Shown here piece by piece: positions 16,951-25,724 of a DNA stretch of 64,000 nucleotides. The DNA is from Bacteroidetes bacterium GWF2_43_63 (lineage in GTDB: Bacteria > Bacteroidota > Bacteroidia > Bacteroidales > DTU049). Location: NCBI GenBank assembly GCA_001769275.1, contig MEOQ01000030.1, positions 1 through 64,000 of the forward strand, read 5' to 3'. A program made the position numbers and the translations under genes. The notes beneath the pieces were generated by a model. It saw only the letters and a list, made by a program, of their open reading frames with translations. It was not told where the DNA came from and did no database searches. Each line of letters opens with the position of its first letter. Position 1 is the first letter of the stretch.

Positions 16951-17373
16951 TTAGTCGAAAAGCTCTTCAGGCTTAAACATCAGATTCGTTTCGCGTTCGG
17001 CATTTTCGTCACTGTCTGAACCGTGAATAGCGTTCATGGTGATGTTGGTGCCGAATTTACCACGAATGGTATCCGGAGCTGCGGCTTTTGGGTCAGTTGC
17101 TCCAACGAGTTTGCGGAAATCATCAACAGCATTTGGAGCTGTAATGCTGGCAACCACAATGGGGCCTGAAGACATAAAATCGATCAGTCCTTCGAAAAAT
17201 TCCTGTTTTTTATGCACGGCATAGAATTCCTCAGCCTGCTTACGGGTTAACTGAATCATTTTCATTCCACGGATACGAAAACCACCGGCATTGATGGTGT
17301 GAACTATCGCGCCGATGTGACCGTTGGCTACTGCCTTGGGTTTAATGATTGCAAGTGTAATTGATCCTGCCAT
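16951..17373 (-). CDS. ndk: Nucleoside diphosphate kinase
   Basis: 140 residues, the typical length. Ndk moves the gamma phosphate between nucleoside triphosphates and diphosphates through a phosphohistidine. It begins with TLAIIKPKAV and carries the active-site His117 in NAIHGSDSDENA. It is cytosolic and a housekeeping gene. It is transcribed divergently from the DHH gene, with only 50 bases between start codons. Confidence 0.96.
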   Translation of the reverse strand: MAGSITLAIIKPKAVANGHIGAIVHTINAGGFRIRGMKMIQLTRKQAEEFYAVHKKQEFFEGLIDFMSSGPIVVASITAPNAVDDFRKLVGATDPKAAAPDTIRGKFGTNITMNAIHGSDSDENAERETNLMFKPEELFD

Positions 17374-17423
17374 AGTTTGAACAGTTTAGTGAAACAATTG
17401 ATGCAATTTATTAAATTTGCACT

Positions 17424-18443
17424 TTGAAACGTCAAAATTACTATTTTTTGAACACACCCGACAAAAATCATATCTGCAAGTTTATTTGCACTGATCCTCA
17501 GAATGTTGTTGTAGTCTCACATACAAGCCCCGATGGCGATGCCATTGGATCTGCGTTGGCCATGCAGAAAACAATGACGGCCTACGGACATAATGCTGTA
17601 GTGATAATTCCCGATACTTATCCTGACTATTATAGCTGGCTGCCTGGCATTGCCGATATTGTGGTGGCCGAAAACGAGTTTGAAAAAGCTGCTGAGCTCA
17701 TTGCTAATGCAAGCCTTCAGGTGATTGTCGATATGAATGCATTCAAAAGAGGACAAATTATTGAGAAGGCGCTGGAACAGGCCGATGCAAAACGCATTCT
17801 GATTGATCATCACATTCTTACCAACAATATTTTTGATGCGGTTTATTCAACTCCCGACGTTTCTTCGACTTCTGAGCTGGTGTATGATGTGATTGAAAGT
17901 CTTAATCCGGAGCTGATCACCAAAGATGTGGCTGAATGTATTTACACGGGCATTGTGACTGATACTGCCAACTTTTTCCATGGCAATATGTCGCCCCGGA
18001 CATTTGAAATTACTGCCAATCTCATGCGCAAGGGGATCGATATTGTGAAAATCAATCAGGTGCTCTATCACACTTTTTCTGAAAACAGGATTCGCCTGCT
18101 TGGATACAGCATCAGTGAGCGTTTGCGATTGTTGCCCGAATTCAATGCGACTTATATTTTTCTTACTAAGGAAGATCTGGTCCGATTCAATTATTCGGAA
18201 GGCGATAGCGAAGATATCGTGAATTATGGTCTTGCCATTAAAGGTATGCACATCAGCGCATTTTTTATAGAAAAAGCGGATTTTATTAAACTCAGCCTGC
18301 GTTCGGAGGGCGATATTAATGTGAACGCGATGGCATCGAAATATTTTAATGGTGGTGGTCATAAAAATGCTTCTGGCGCTCATTTCTATGGTTCTTTGCA
18401 GGATGCAATATCATTGTTCGAAAAAGCGTTAAGGGAATTATGA
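17424..18443 (+). CDS. DHH-family phosphoesterase (NrnA-like oligoribonuclease / pAp phosphatase)
   Basis: About 339 residues. The DHH domain has HTSPDGDAIGS (33-43) and the IDHH motif (127-130). The DHHA1 domain ends with GGGHKNASGAHF. NrnA enzymes degrade 2-5 nt RNA fragments and remove the 3' phosphate from pAp. No early in-frame ATG exists. The open frame begins with a TTG at 17424, five bases after a TAAATTTG -7 element (17412-17419), and a second TTG at 17448 gives a more normal leader. The true start is therefore one of these non-ATG codons. The stop overlaps the next start by four bases. Confidence 0.85.
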   Translation: MKRQNYYFLNTPDKNHICKFICTDPQNVVVVSHTSPDGDAIGSALAMQKTMTAYGHNAVVIIPDTYPDYYSWLPGIADIVVAENEFEKAAELIANASLQVIVDMNAFKRGQIIEKALEQADAKRILIDHHILTNNIFDAVYSTPDVSSTSELVYDVIESLNPELITKDVAECIYTGIVTDTANFFHGNMSPRTFEITANLMRKGIDIVKINQVLYHTFSENRIRLLGYSISERLRLLPEFNATYIFLTKEDLVRFNYSEGDSEDIVNYGLAIKGMHISAFFIEKADFIKLSLRSEGDINVNAMASKYFNGGGHKNASGAHFYGSLQDAISLFEKALREL

Positions 18444-18979
18444 TCAGAATTATATTTTACATTCTTTGCGGTTCATTCCTGCTGACTTCTTGTGGTAGCA
18501 AAAATACTGAAGAACAGCAAATTACCAATCCGGAACGCTACAGTAAGGATTTAGAAAAAGCCAATAATCTTTACACACAAAGTGAAGAAGTGCAGATCGA
18601 TGATTATATTGCCCGCAATCAGTGGGAGATGACCAAAACGGGCAGTGGACTGCGTTCGATGATTTACAAAGCCGGGCAGGGCAGGAAGGTGGCCGATAAA
18701 ACCATTGTGCGCTATCATTATAAAGTAAATCTGATAAATGGAACTTTGTGTGATGAATCGGCCAAAAGCGGTCCGAAAGAGATATGGATTGGTCATGCCG
18801 ATGTTGTAAGTGGGCTCGAAGAAGGTCTTTTGTTGCTTCGCGAAGGCGATAAAGCCAAATTCATAATTCCTTCGCATCTGGCTTATGGCTGGATTGGTGA
18901 TTCCAAAACGATTCCGTCGCGTGCTGTGCTGATCTATGATGTGGAAATTTTGCAGGTGCGCGATTACAATGCCGAATAA
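18440..18979 (+). CDS. FKBP-type peptidyl-prolyl isomerase lipoprotein, GldI-like
   Basis: 179 residues. A lipoprotein signal ends LLTSC (lipid-bearing Cys about 18), and one FKBP domain occupies the C-terminal ~110 residues (KTIVRYHYKVNLINGTLCD to SRAVLIYDVEILQV). Lipidated FKBPs of this form include GldI of gliding Bacteroidota, a folding helper needed for type IX secretion and gliding; assignment to GldI itself is by resemblance and context. It overlaps the DHH gene (ATGA) and is followed one base later by a second FKBP lipoprotein. With the T9SS cargoes in this window, a role in folding exported proteins is likely. Confidence 0.8.
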   Translation: MIRIIFYILCGSFLLTSCGSKNTEEQQITNPERYSKDLEKANNLYTQSEEVQIDDYIARNQWEMTKTGSGLRSMIYKAGQGRKVADKTIVRYHYKVNLINGTLCDESAKSGPKEIWIGHADVVSGLEEGLLLLREGDKAKFIIPSHLAYGWIGDSKTIPSRAVLIYDVEILQVRDYNAE

Positions 18980-18980
18980 T

Positions 18981-19859
18981 ATGAAAAATGTACTTTTTTT
19001 AATACTGGTCGCTCTGTCGGCCATTTCTTGTTCTAATTCCGATTATCCGGGTTATGATTTGTCGGACAATGGTTTGAATTATAAAATCGTTGATGACCAG
19101 GAGGGCACACCGGTTGCTGTGGGCGATTTTATCAATGTCCGGATTCAGTATAAAACGATGAACGACAGCGTGTTTTTCGATAGCGAACAGGAAATTGTGC
19201 CTGTCTGGATTCCGGTGAATAGTGTTGCTTTTCGTGGCGACATTATGGAAGGGCTGGCAATGTTGTCGGTGGGCGACAGTGCCTCTTTCATTCTCAGAGC
19301 CGATACTTTTTTCCGCATGACAATTGGTGCACAGCAATTTCCAGCTTTTTTGGAAAATGATTCGATGATGTACGTCAATCTTAGAGTGCTGGAAGTTAAG
19401 ACTCAGAGCGAATTTGCTCAGGAAAGACAGATTCTGGAAGAGGAAGTGGAAATGCAGTTTAAAGAGTTGAAAGAAAAAGAAGAACTCGATCTTAAATATT
19501 ACCTGAAGCTCAATAATATTACGCAGACGCCTACAGGCTCAGGGTTGATTTTTATCCCGAAGAAAAACGGTTCAGGAGCTAAGCTTGTGGCCGGACAGAC
19601 GATAAAATGTCATTACACAGGGACCTTGATCGATGGGCAGATTTTCGATTCATCCATCGGGAAAAATCCACTGGAAGTTGTTGTGGGTTCGCCCGATTTG
19701 ATTGATGGGTTTAACGAAGCACTCACCATGATGTCGGTTGGAGGTCAGGCAACTGCCATCATGCCCAGTAAAATTGGTTTTGGTCGTTCCGAAATCGATT
19801 CTCCGATTCCGCCCTATGCCACTGTGATATTCGACATTACCGTTGTTGGAGCAGAGTAA
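18981..19859 (+). CDS. Tandem FKBP-type peptidyl-prolyl isomerase lipoprotein
   Basis: 292 residues from the ATG at 18981, one base after the previous stop; an earlier in-frame ATG at 18936 would lie inside the upstream gene. The lipobox LSAISC is near residue 17. Two FKBP folds follow. The first (about 40-130) is degenerate. The second (about 185-290) is more canonical, with VAGQTIKCHYTGTLIDGQIF and GFGRSEIDSPIPPYATVIFD. A charged helical linker (about 140-170) joins them. Probably an envelope chaperone facing the periplasm, partner to the preceding lipoprotein. Confidence 0.85.
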   Translation: MKNVLFLILVALSAISCSNSDYPGYDLSDNGLNYKIVDDQEGTPVAVGDFINVRIQYKTMNDSVFFDSEQEIVPVWIPVNSVAFRGDIMEGLAMLSVGDSASFILRADTFFRMTIGAQQFPAFLENDSMMYVNLRVLEVKTQSEFAQERQILEEEVEMQFKELKEKEELDLKYYLKLNNITQTPTGSGLIFIPKKNGSGAKLVAGQTIKCHYTGTLIDGQIFDSSIGKNPLEVVVGSPDLIDGFNEALTMMSVGGQATAIMPSKIGFGRSEIDSPIPPYATVIFDITVVGAE

Positions 19860-19990
19860 TTGCGTTGAAATAAATTTTCTGATTTTGATAAAATGAGATC
19901 TGGAATTAGTTTTCAGACCGGTTTCTATTGGTTGGCATTAAGGAAAATATAAAAATTTTACGGATGCATGATCAGCCATAAATTATCTGT

Positions 19991-19998
19991 TATATTTG
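19991..19998 (+). promoter_or_regulatory. -7 element of the small lipoprotein gene
   Basis: TATATTTG, matching TAnnTTTG, 16 bases before the ATG at 20015. Confidence 0.5.
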
Positions 19999-20014
19999 CA
20001 CAAAACAAACCACC

Positions 20015-20602
20015 ATGAAGAAAAAATTATTTTATGCTCTATTTTTAGGATTTCTGGCTGTTACGGGCCTTTCTTTCAATTCATGCAGCGGAAACGCGTC
20101 AGATGATGGCAAAAATTCCGAAGCGACGACTGATACCGAAGCTGAGGAAGAAGAAATGTTTGTCAGCAAAGACGGCCAATTCAAAGCTTTTTTTCCCGGT
20201 GAACCGCAAAAAGATGCTCAAATGGTTGCTACCGAAGCCGGCGACATTGAAATGATTTCGTTTGTTTATGAAAAAAGCGCCACTGAAGCCAGCATGATTG
20301 CCTACAGCGATTATCCCAGCTCACTCATTGACGGTCAGGAACCAATGACTATTCTTGGAAATGCCCGTGATGGATCGCTGGAAGGAAATTTTGTTGAATC
20401 AAACGATGAAATGAAAGTGAATGGCTGGCCTGCAATCCGCACCAAAGCCATTGACAAGACCCAGAATCTGTATTATGTTCTTGAAGTGATTCTTGCCAAA
20501 AACCGTCTGTATCAGTTGCTGATGGTTCGCGACGGCAGCTATCCCACCGATGATGCCGTTGAGAAATTCATGGATACATTTGAAATCACCATGAAGAAGT
20601 AA
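20015..20602 (+). CDS. Hypothetical lipoprotein, 195 aa
   Basis: A lipoprotein signal ends LSFNSC (Cys about 24), then an acidic linker (EATTDTEAEEEE) and a globular domain of ~140 residues (FVSKDGQFKAFFPGEPQK, later NRLYQLLMV and the end EKFMDTFEI). The FPGEP and late KFxxTF pattern resembles small lipoproteins seen in several bacterial phyla without known role. A strong bidirectional terminator follows. Confidence 0.7.
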   Translation: MKKKLFYALFLGFLAVTGLSFNSCSGNASDDGKNSEATTDTEAEEEEMFVSKDGQFKAFFPGEPQKDAQMVATEAGDIEMISFVYEKSATEASMIAYSDYPSSLIDGQEPMTILGNARDGSLEGNFVESNDEMKVNGWPAIRTKAIDKTQNLYYVLEVILAKNRLYQLLMVRDGSYPTDDAVEKFMDTFEITMKK

Positions 20603-20618
20603 TTTTATTAAAGGGCAC

Positions 20619-20655
20619 AAAAAAAACCGCAAAATGATCTTTTGCGGTTTTTTTT
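20619..20655. terminator. Bidirectional intrinsic terminator
   Basis: Stem AAAAACCGCAAAA / TTTTGCGGTTTTT around TGATC, with A and T runs on either side. It serves the two convergent lipoprotein genes. Confidence 0.9.
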
Positions 20656-20663
20656 ATGGATAG

Positions 20664-21107
20664 TTATTCACCACCAATTCTGAATCCCTGCTTGTAGCCC
20701 GTTACATAAACCTCAAAGTAAGGATTTGCATCTGACAAAGGTTTCAGATCGAAAATGAGATGATGTTTCACCTGTTTTTTGCCTTCTGTAGCTGCCACTC
20801 CGGGTATTATATTGAGGTAAGCTTTGGGTGGGTATGATTTGAGCCAGGCACCGTTGAAAACCATCGAAAATGCAACGTCAGTCTTTTCACCGGTATAAGT
20901 AATCAGGGTGTGAAGCATCAGATTTTCAATCCACACTGTGTCGATGGTAAAGGGCATTGTTTCAGCCGCCATTTTTTCGTCAGGATTTGTTTTGAGAACC
21001 TGTACCTGCTTTACTTCCTGCGTTTTTTCGATCATTTTATTGCATTTACATGAATACAATCCTGAAGTCAGAGCAAGCAGGATAAATAAATTACTGTTGA
21101 TTTTCAT
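20664..21107 (-). CDS. Hypothetical lipoprotein, ~147 aa
   Basis: Started at the ATG at 21107 because the minus-strand -7 element TAATTTTG lies just beyond 21128; an upstream in-frame ATG at 21128 would leave almost no leader. The signal MKINSNLFILLALTSGLYSC ends in a lipobox Cys. The remainder (for example TIDTVWIENLMLHTLITYTG and HHLIFDLKPL) is predicted to be beta-rich and matches no family I recognise. Confidence 0.65.
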   Translation of the reverse strand: MKINSNLFILLALTSGLYSCKCNKMIEKTQEVKQVQVLKTNPDEKMAAETMPFTIDTVWIENLMLHTLITYTGEKTDVAFSMVFNGAWLKSYPPKAYLNIIPGVAATEGKKQVKHHLIFDLKPLSDANPYFEVYVTGYKQGFRIGGE

Positions 21108-21175
21108 AGCTGAGTTTTTTTTGTGCATAACAAAATTAATACCTTTTCGTTAAAAAACCAGAAACGACATTTTAC

Positions 21176-21183
21176 TACCTTTG
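21176..21183 (+). promoter_or_regulatory. -7 element of the surface-glycan operon
   Basis: TACCTTTG, a perfect TAnnTTTG match, 15 bases before the TTG start codon at 21199. It is the only promoter-like signal visible for the three overlapping genes that follow. Confidence 0.6.
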
Positions 21184-21198
21184 TATTAAATAAACGAT

Positions 21199-22350
21199 TT
21201 GAAACCCCATATTGTCTTTCTTGCGGCCTGGTATCCCGATGAGCACGATCCGATGTTTGGATTGTTTGTTCACAAACATGCTGTACTATTAACGAAAGAT
21301 TTCAATGTTTCCGTGTTGCATGTGACCAATTATTCCTGGGATGGCAATGGATTGTTTTTGAGTGAAAAAGATGGGGTGTCTATTATCCGGCTGAATATCA
21401 GCACTCAAAACCGGCTATTGCGATGGATTTACTTTTTCGTAGCGGGTTTAAAAGCATATCGTTACATCTGTAAAAAAGAAGGACGTCCAGTGCTGAATCA
21501 TGTTCATGTGCTAACCCGCATGGGCGTGTTGGCAGCTTGGATCAAATGCAGGCGCGGAATTCCCTTTGTGATAACCGAACACTGGTCGAGGTATTGTCCT
21601 GAAAACAGTTCATTTAACGGCGTATTCCGCAAGGCTTTCACCCGATGCGTTACCCGCAAAGCGGCTGCTATATCCACTGTAAGTCTTTATCTGGCCAGGC
21701 ATATGCACACTGCCGGACTTCGAAACAGTAAGCCATACTCAATACTACGCAATGTAGTTGATGAAAGCGTTTTTAAACTGAAAAACAGTTCGCCAGACAA
21801 GCAAATTAAGTCATTCATTAATGTCAGTTGTTTCGAGAATAAATCAAAAAACATCCGGGGAATGTTGGATGCGATAAAAGAACTGATATTGAAACGAACT
21901 GATTTTCAACTGATTTTAGTTGGCACCGGCATCGATTTCGATGAAATGGTTCAATACAGCGAGCAGATTGGAATTTCGGAATTCGTCAGGTTCACCGGCT
22001 TGCTTGCTGAAGCCGAAGTAGCTGATTTGCTTGTCACTATGGATTTTTATGTCCAAAGCAGTTTCTATGAAACCTCGTCGGTGGTAATAGCCGAAGCACT
22101 GACCTGCGGTTTACCCGTAGTTTCAACAGCAGTAGCTGCTGTCCCTGAAATAGTTAACAGCAGTAATGGCTATCTGGTCAATTCAACAAAATCCACCGAA
22201 CTGGCAGCAGCCATCGATCTGATGCTTGATTCACACAAAGACTTTGACAGCCAGCAAATCAGGCAAAACGCGCTGAATCTGTTTTCGAAACCAGCCGTGT
22301 TGAAACAATTCAATGAATTCTACACAGACACATTAATCAGAAAATCATGA
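21199..22350 (+). CDS. GT4-type glycosyltransferase
   Basis: 383 residues, apparently beginning at a TTG codon because no ATG lies near the family start (KPHIVFLAAWYPDEHDPMFG). The GT-B fold is evident: the N-terminal acceptor domain has FGLFVHKHA, and the C-terminal donor domain has SCFENKSKNIRGMLDAI, VRFTGLL and the donor-binding SSFYETSSVVIAEALTCGLPVVST (about 290-315), with its two glutamates. It transfers an activated sugar to a lipid-linked or polymer acceptor at the cytosolic membrane face. The stop overlaps the next start by four bases. Confidence 0.9.
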   Translation: MKPHIVFLAAWYPDEHDPMFGLFVHKHAVLLTKDFNVSVLHVTNYSWDGNGLFLSEKDGVSIIRLNISTQNRLLRWIYFFVAGLKAYRYICKKEGRPVLNHVHVLTRMGVLAAWIKCRRGIPFVITEHWSRYCPENSSFNGVFRKAFTRCVTRKAAAISTVSLYLARHMHTAGLRNSKPYSILRNVVDESVFKLKNSSPDKQIKSFINVSCFENKSKNIRGMLDAIKELILKRTDFQLILVGTGIDFDEMVQYSEQIGISEFVRFTGLLAEAEVADLLVTMDFYVQSSFYETSSVVIAEALTCGLPVVSTAVAAVPEIVNSSNGYLVNSTKSTELAAAIDLMLDSHKDFDSQQIRQNALNLFSKPAVLKQFNEFYTDTLIRKS

Positions 22351-24005
22351 ATAAAATCAGATTTGCTGTAATGATTAATGGGCAGGTTCTACGTCAGTGG
22401 CAGGTAGAAAGTATTGAGAAAATTCTGACGGAAACAAACAGTGAATTAGTTACTTACATTTCCAATCCCACGAATGGGCCGGCATCAACCTCTAATTTAT
22501 TTCAGAAATTATTCAGGAAGAACGCGTTGTACACATTTTTGCTCAACCGTACTTTTCGGGTTCCACAGGACAAACAAGCAACGGTTTCATCACAAATACC
22601 TGTCATTGAATGTATTCCGCAACAAAAAGGCAAGTATTCTGAATACTTTTCGACAGAAGATGTGACCAAAATCGAAGGCCTGCAACTCGATTTCATTCTG
22701 CGATTTGGTTATAATATTTTAAGAGGCAGCATTTTAAACGCTGCGAAATATGGAATCTGGTCCTTTCACCATGGCGATGAGCGGGCATTCAGAGGCGGAC
22801 CTCCCGGATTTTGGGAAATTGCAAAAAAGGCGCCCTCGACTGGGGTAATTCTACAGAAACTTACAAACAGATTAGATTCCGGAAATATCTTATTAAGAAG
22901 AGATTACATTACTGTATCTCATTCATTTAGTGAGATGCGACAACGATTACTTGCCGAGAATACCGATATGCCTATGCTGGCTATCAGGAAGTACATTCTC
23001 AATGGGCAAGAAATGCCGGAAGAGTCTGATTCTCAAGCGAAAATATATCAATTCCCCAACAATTTCCGCACACTGTCTTTCCTTTTTCAACTGGGCTGCA
23101 ACCGAATTTCATTCTATTTCAACCGATGGTTTCAATTTGAAGATTGGCGAGTCGTTTTTGGGAATCACAAAATTCACAAAGAAGCTGATATTAAGGAGCT
23201 TGCAAGCAGTATTTACAATTGTAAACACTTGATTCCGGAGCAAAAATCACATTTCTACGCTGATCCATTCCTTGTTAAATCGGGAGACAATTACACAGTT
23301 TTATTTGAAGACTATTCCTACAAGGATGGAACTGGCTGTTTATCAGCATGGAATAATCAAACTGGGCTGCAGCCGGTTATGCAAAAACCCACTCATGTTT
23401 CATACCCTTATGTGTTTAATTATCAGTATTCAACATGGATAATTCCTGAAGAATCTGAGACGGATGAATGCAGGGCTTATGAATGGCTGGATAATAAGTG
23501 GTCGGGTAATAGCTTTGTTCTTCTTAATCAGCCAGTTGTTGATCCTTCAATGATTGAATGGGAGGGAAAGTATTATTTGTTTTGCGGATTGAAGGATGAT
23601 TTGCCCAATGAAAAGCTGTATGTGTTTTATTCTGAGTCATTTGAAGGTCCTTATTTGCCTCATTTTCTCAATCCGGTGAAAGTATCGGCACAGGGTGCGC
23701 GGCCTGGTGGAAGTTTTTTTTCGATGGAGGAAAAGACATTCCGGCCAGCTCAGGTTTACAAAAATTATTATGGACATAATGTTTTAATAAACAAATTGAT
23801 ACAACTATCATCTCATGTCTTTGATGAAGTGGAATTTGTTTCGTTTTCTGCTGAAAAATTCGATAAAAATGCAGTAGGTTTACACACATTGTCGATTGCT
23901 GATAATTTTGTTGCTTTTGATATTAAGACTCATCGGGTTGGATTCAGGGCCTTTCGCATGAGATTGAACGAAATCAGGGAAAGAAAGGCAAAATATGATC
24001 ACTAA
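22347..24005 (+). CDS. Formyltransferase-like domain fused to GINT1-type beta-propeller domain
   Basis: 552 residues. The first ~220 look like the formyltransferase (GART/Fmt) fold: LDFILRFGYNILRGSIL, YGIWSFHHGDERAFRGGPPG, then ILQKLTNRLDSGNILLRR. The remaining ~310 resemble the five-bladed propeller found at the N-terminus of glucosamine inositolphosphorylceramide transferase (GINT1_N, related to GH43/GH32 folds): FYADPFLVKSG, LFEDYSYKDGTGCLSAW, YPYVFNYQYSTWIIPEES and DPSMIEWEGKYYLFCG. The fusion suggests a tailoring enzyme for a surface sugar, perhaps formylating an amino sugar. Activity is inferred only. It lies between, and overlaps, a glycosyltransferase and a flippase gene. Confidence 0.7.
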   Translation: MNKIRFAVMINGQVLRQWQVESIEKILTETNSELVTYISNPTNGPASTSNLFQKLFRKNALYTFLLNRTFRVPQDKQATVSSQIPVIECIPQQKGKYSEYFSTEDVTKIEGLQLDFILRFGYNILRGSILNAAKYGIWSFHHGDERAFRGGPPGFWEIAKKAPSTGVILQKLTNRLDSGNILLRRDYITVSHSFSEMRQRLLAENTDMPMLAIRKYILNGQEMPEESDSQAKIYQFPNNFRTLSFLFQLGCNRISFYFNRWFQFEDWRVVFGNHKIHKEADIKELASSIYNCKHLIPEQKSHFYADPFLVKSGDNYTVLFEDYSYKDGTGCLSAWNNQTGLQPVMQKPTHVSYPYVFNYQYSTWIIPEESETDECRAYEWLDNKWSGNSFVLLNQPVVDPSMIEWEGKYYLFCGLKDDLPNEKLYVFYSESFEGPYLPHFLNPVKVSAQGARPGGSFFSMEEKTFRPAQVYKNYYGHNVLINKLIQLSSHVFDEVEFVSFSAEKFDKNAVGLHTLSIADNFVAFDIKTHRVGFRAFRMRLNEIRERKAKYDH

Positions 24006-25233
24006 TATGCTGCGCACTTTGGCTGTTCGTGTTTTGACTGCGCTAATCAGTCTTGGAATTGTTGTTGTTTCAAGTCAAATGCTTGGTGTTGAAGTGGTTG
24101 GAGAAATTAGTCTCGTAATTATTTCTATAACTATCATCAATTTGGTGGGTGGCTTTGCCGGTGGCGCTGCCTTGGTTTATCTGATTCCCCGAAACGCGGG
24201 GGCAAGGTTGTTACCTGTTTCGCAGTTTTGGGCGCTGAGCTCAGGATTGTTTACAACAGCAATTTTGTTTTTCATAGGTGCGTTTCCGGCCGAAATGGTT
24301 TGGCATGTGCTTATTCTAGGCACCGTGGGTTCGCTTATTCAAAATTATCTGTCGGTTTTGCTTGCCAATCAGCGCATTAAAGCGCACAATTTTCTTTCTT
24401 TGATTCAAGCTGTGCTGATGATCGGGAGTTTGCTGGTTTTTACGTTTCTATTTAAAGTTACGGATATAAGTGCATACGTCTTTGCCTTGTATGCTTCTTA
24501 CTTGCCGGTGCTGATTGTTTCTTTTATTCTTGTCAGGAATGAAAAGCAGATCGGGCAGGGTAGTTCTAAAGCGGCTTTGAAGGTACTTTTTGGTTATGGA
24601 AGTCTTGTTCAGGTAAGTTCTATCCTGGCGCTGCTGACCTACCGACTGACTTATTACTATACCGAAGCGTGGCTGGGACTGGCTGCACTCGGATTACTAT
24701 CGGTAGCTGCGCAAATCAGCGAAGCAGTCTGGATATTGCCAAAGAGCATTGCGCTGGTGCAGTTCAGCAAAATATCGAACCTGAAAAATGACAATGACTC
24801 CGCCCATCTGACGTTTTTTCTGGGAACCGTAACTTCCGTTCTGACGTTGGTGGCACTTGCAATTCTGGTGCTTTTACCCGATCAGGTTTATACTTTAATT
24901 TTCGGAAGCGATTTCAAGGGCATCAATGCCGTGGTACAAATATTTGCTCCGGGTATTTTAGCTATGTCTCTCAATATAATTCTCAGTCATTATTTCAGTG
25001 GCACCGGGCGAATCATATTTAATTTGAGTGGCTCGGCCATTGGCCTTGTTACAGTTGCGCTGGCTGGCTGGTTTTTCATCCGGCAGGGCAATGTGAGCGA
25101 TGCGGCAATGGTTTCTACCATAGGCTATGCCGCCAATTTCCTTTTCGCGTGGCTGTGTTTTTTCTGGATTACACGCCGCAAAGAGCTTTCACTCAGAAAA
25201 GGATTCCTGGTTTTTCGTGAAACGCCTAAATAA
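23995..25233 (+). CDS. Oligosaccharide flippase (Wzx/MATE-like)
   Basis: 412 residues, almost entirely hydrophobic, with about 12 membrane helices from LRTLAVRVLTALISLGIVVV to ANFLFAWLCFFWI. It fits the polysaccharide-biosynthesis (PST/Wzx) exporters that move lipid-linked sugars across the inner membrane. The start overlaps the previous gene by 11 bases. It is the last gene of the glycan operon; no polymerase or ligase is seen here. Confidence 0.85.
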   Translation: MITNMLRTLAVRVLTALISLGIVVVSSQMLGVEVVGEISLVIISITIINLVGGFAGGAALVYLIPRNAGARLLPVSQFWALSSGLFTTAILFFIGAFPAEMVWHVLILGTVGSLIQNYLSVLLANQRIKAHNFLSLIQAVLMIGSLLVFTFLFKVTDISAYVFALYASYLPVLIVSFILVRNEKQIGQGSSKAALKVLFGYGSLVQVSSILALLTYRLTYYYTEAWLGLAALGLLSVAAQISEAVWILPKSIALVQFSKISNLKNDNDSAHLTFFLGTVTSVLTLVALAILVLLPDQVYTLIFGSDFKGINAVVQIFAPGILAMSLNIILSHYFSGTGRIIFNLSGSAIGLVTVALAGWFFIRQGNVSDAAMVSTIGYAANFLFAWLCFFWITRRKELSLRKGFLVFRETPK

Positions 25234-25692
25234 TCAGGGCTGCTGACCAATTAATAATTCTTTCGATTTTTTCTTGAAGCCAACTTCATCGAAAGTCACG
25301 AAGTCGATGATCACGTTTTCGCCTTTCACTTTTTCAAGAAGTAAAATGACCGGGAAAAATGAGCCATTCAACGGGCGGGTGAAAGAAACACCGGATCTAA
25401 AGTTCTGTATTTGCTCACCATTTTTCAAACTTTCAACAATAACAACTTCTCCACAGGGAATCCCTTTCAGAGTGCCCCCTTCATAGAGGCCCTCGCACAA
25501 AAACAACTGAATCGTGAGCTGACCAGTAGTGCGTGAATGAATGTTGGTGACTTTGTCAGTAGCTACTACAGCCGTATTTGAATCGAGGTTGATTCTGTAA
25601 CTGGTTTGGCCTTCGAATCGGGCGCTTTGTGATTTTGTTACCAGCGGAAAACTGATTAACAATAGAATGAAAAGAATTTTAAGAAGTTTCAT
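25234..25692 (-). CDS. Hypothetical secreted protein, 152 aa
   Basis: A clear signal peptide (MKLLKILFILLLISFPLVTK, cut near residue 22) is followed by ~130 residues predicted as beta-strands, with two Cys (LFLCEG, GIPCGE) that may pair. Unknown family. It converges with the flippase gene, its stop adjoining that gene's stop. Confidence 0.65.
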   Translation of the reverse strand: MKLLKILFILLLISFPLVTKSQSARFEGQTSYRINLDSNTAVVATDKVTNIHSRTTGQLTIQLFLCEGLYEGGTLKGIPCGEVVIVESLKNGEQIQNFRSGVSFTRPLNGSFFPVILLLEKVKGENVIIDFVTFDEVGFKKKSKELLIGQQP

Positions 25693-25724
25693 GAGGGGGA
25701 ATCAATTAACTATTTGTTTGTGAA

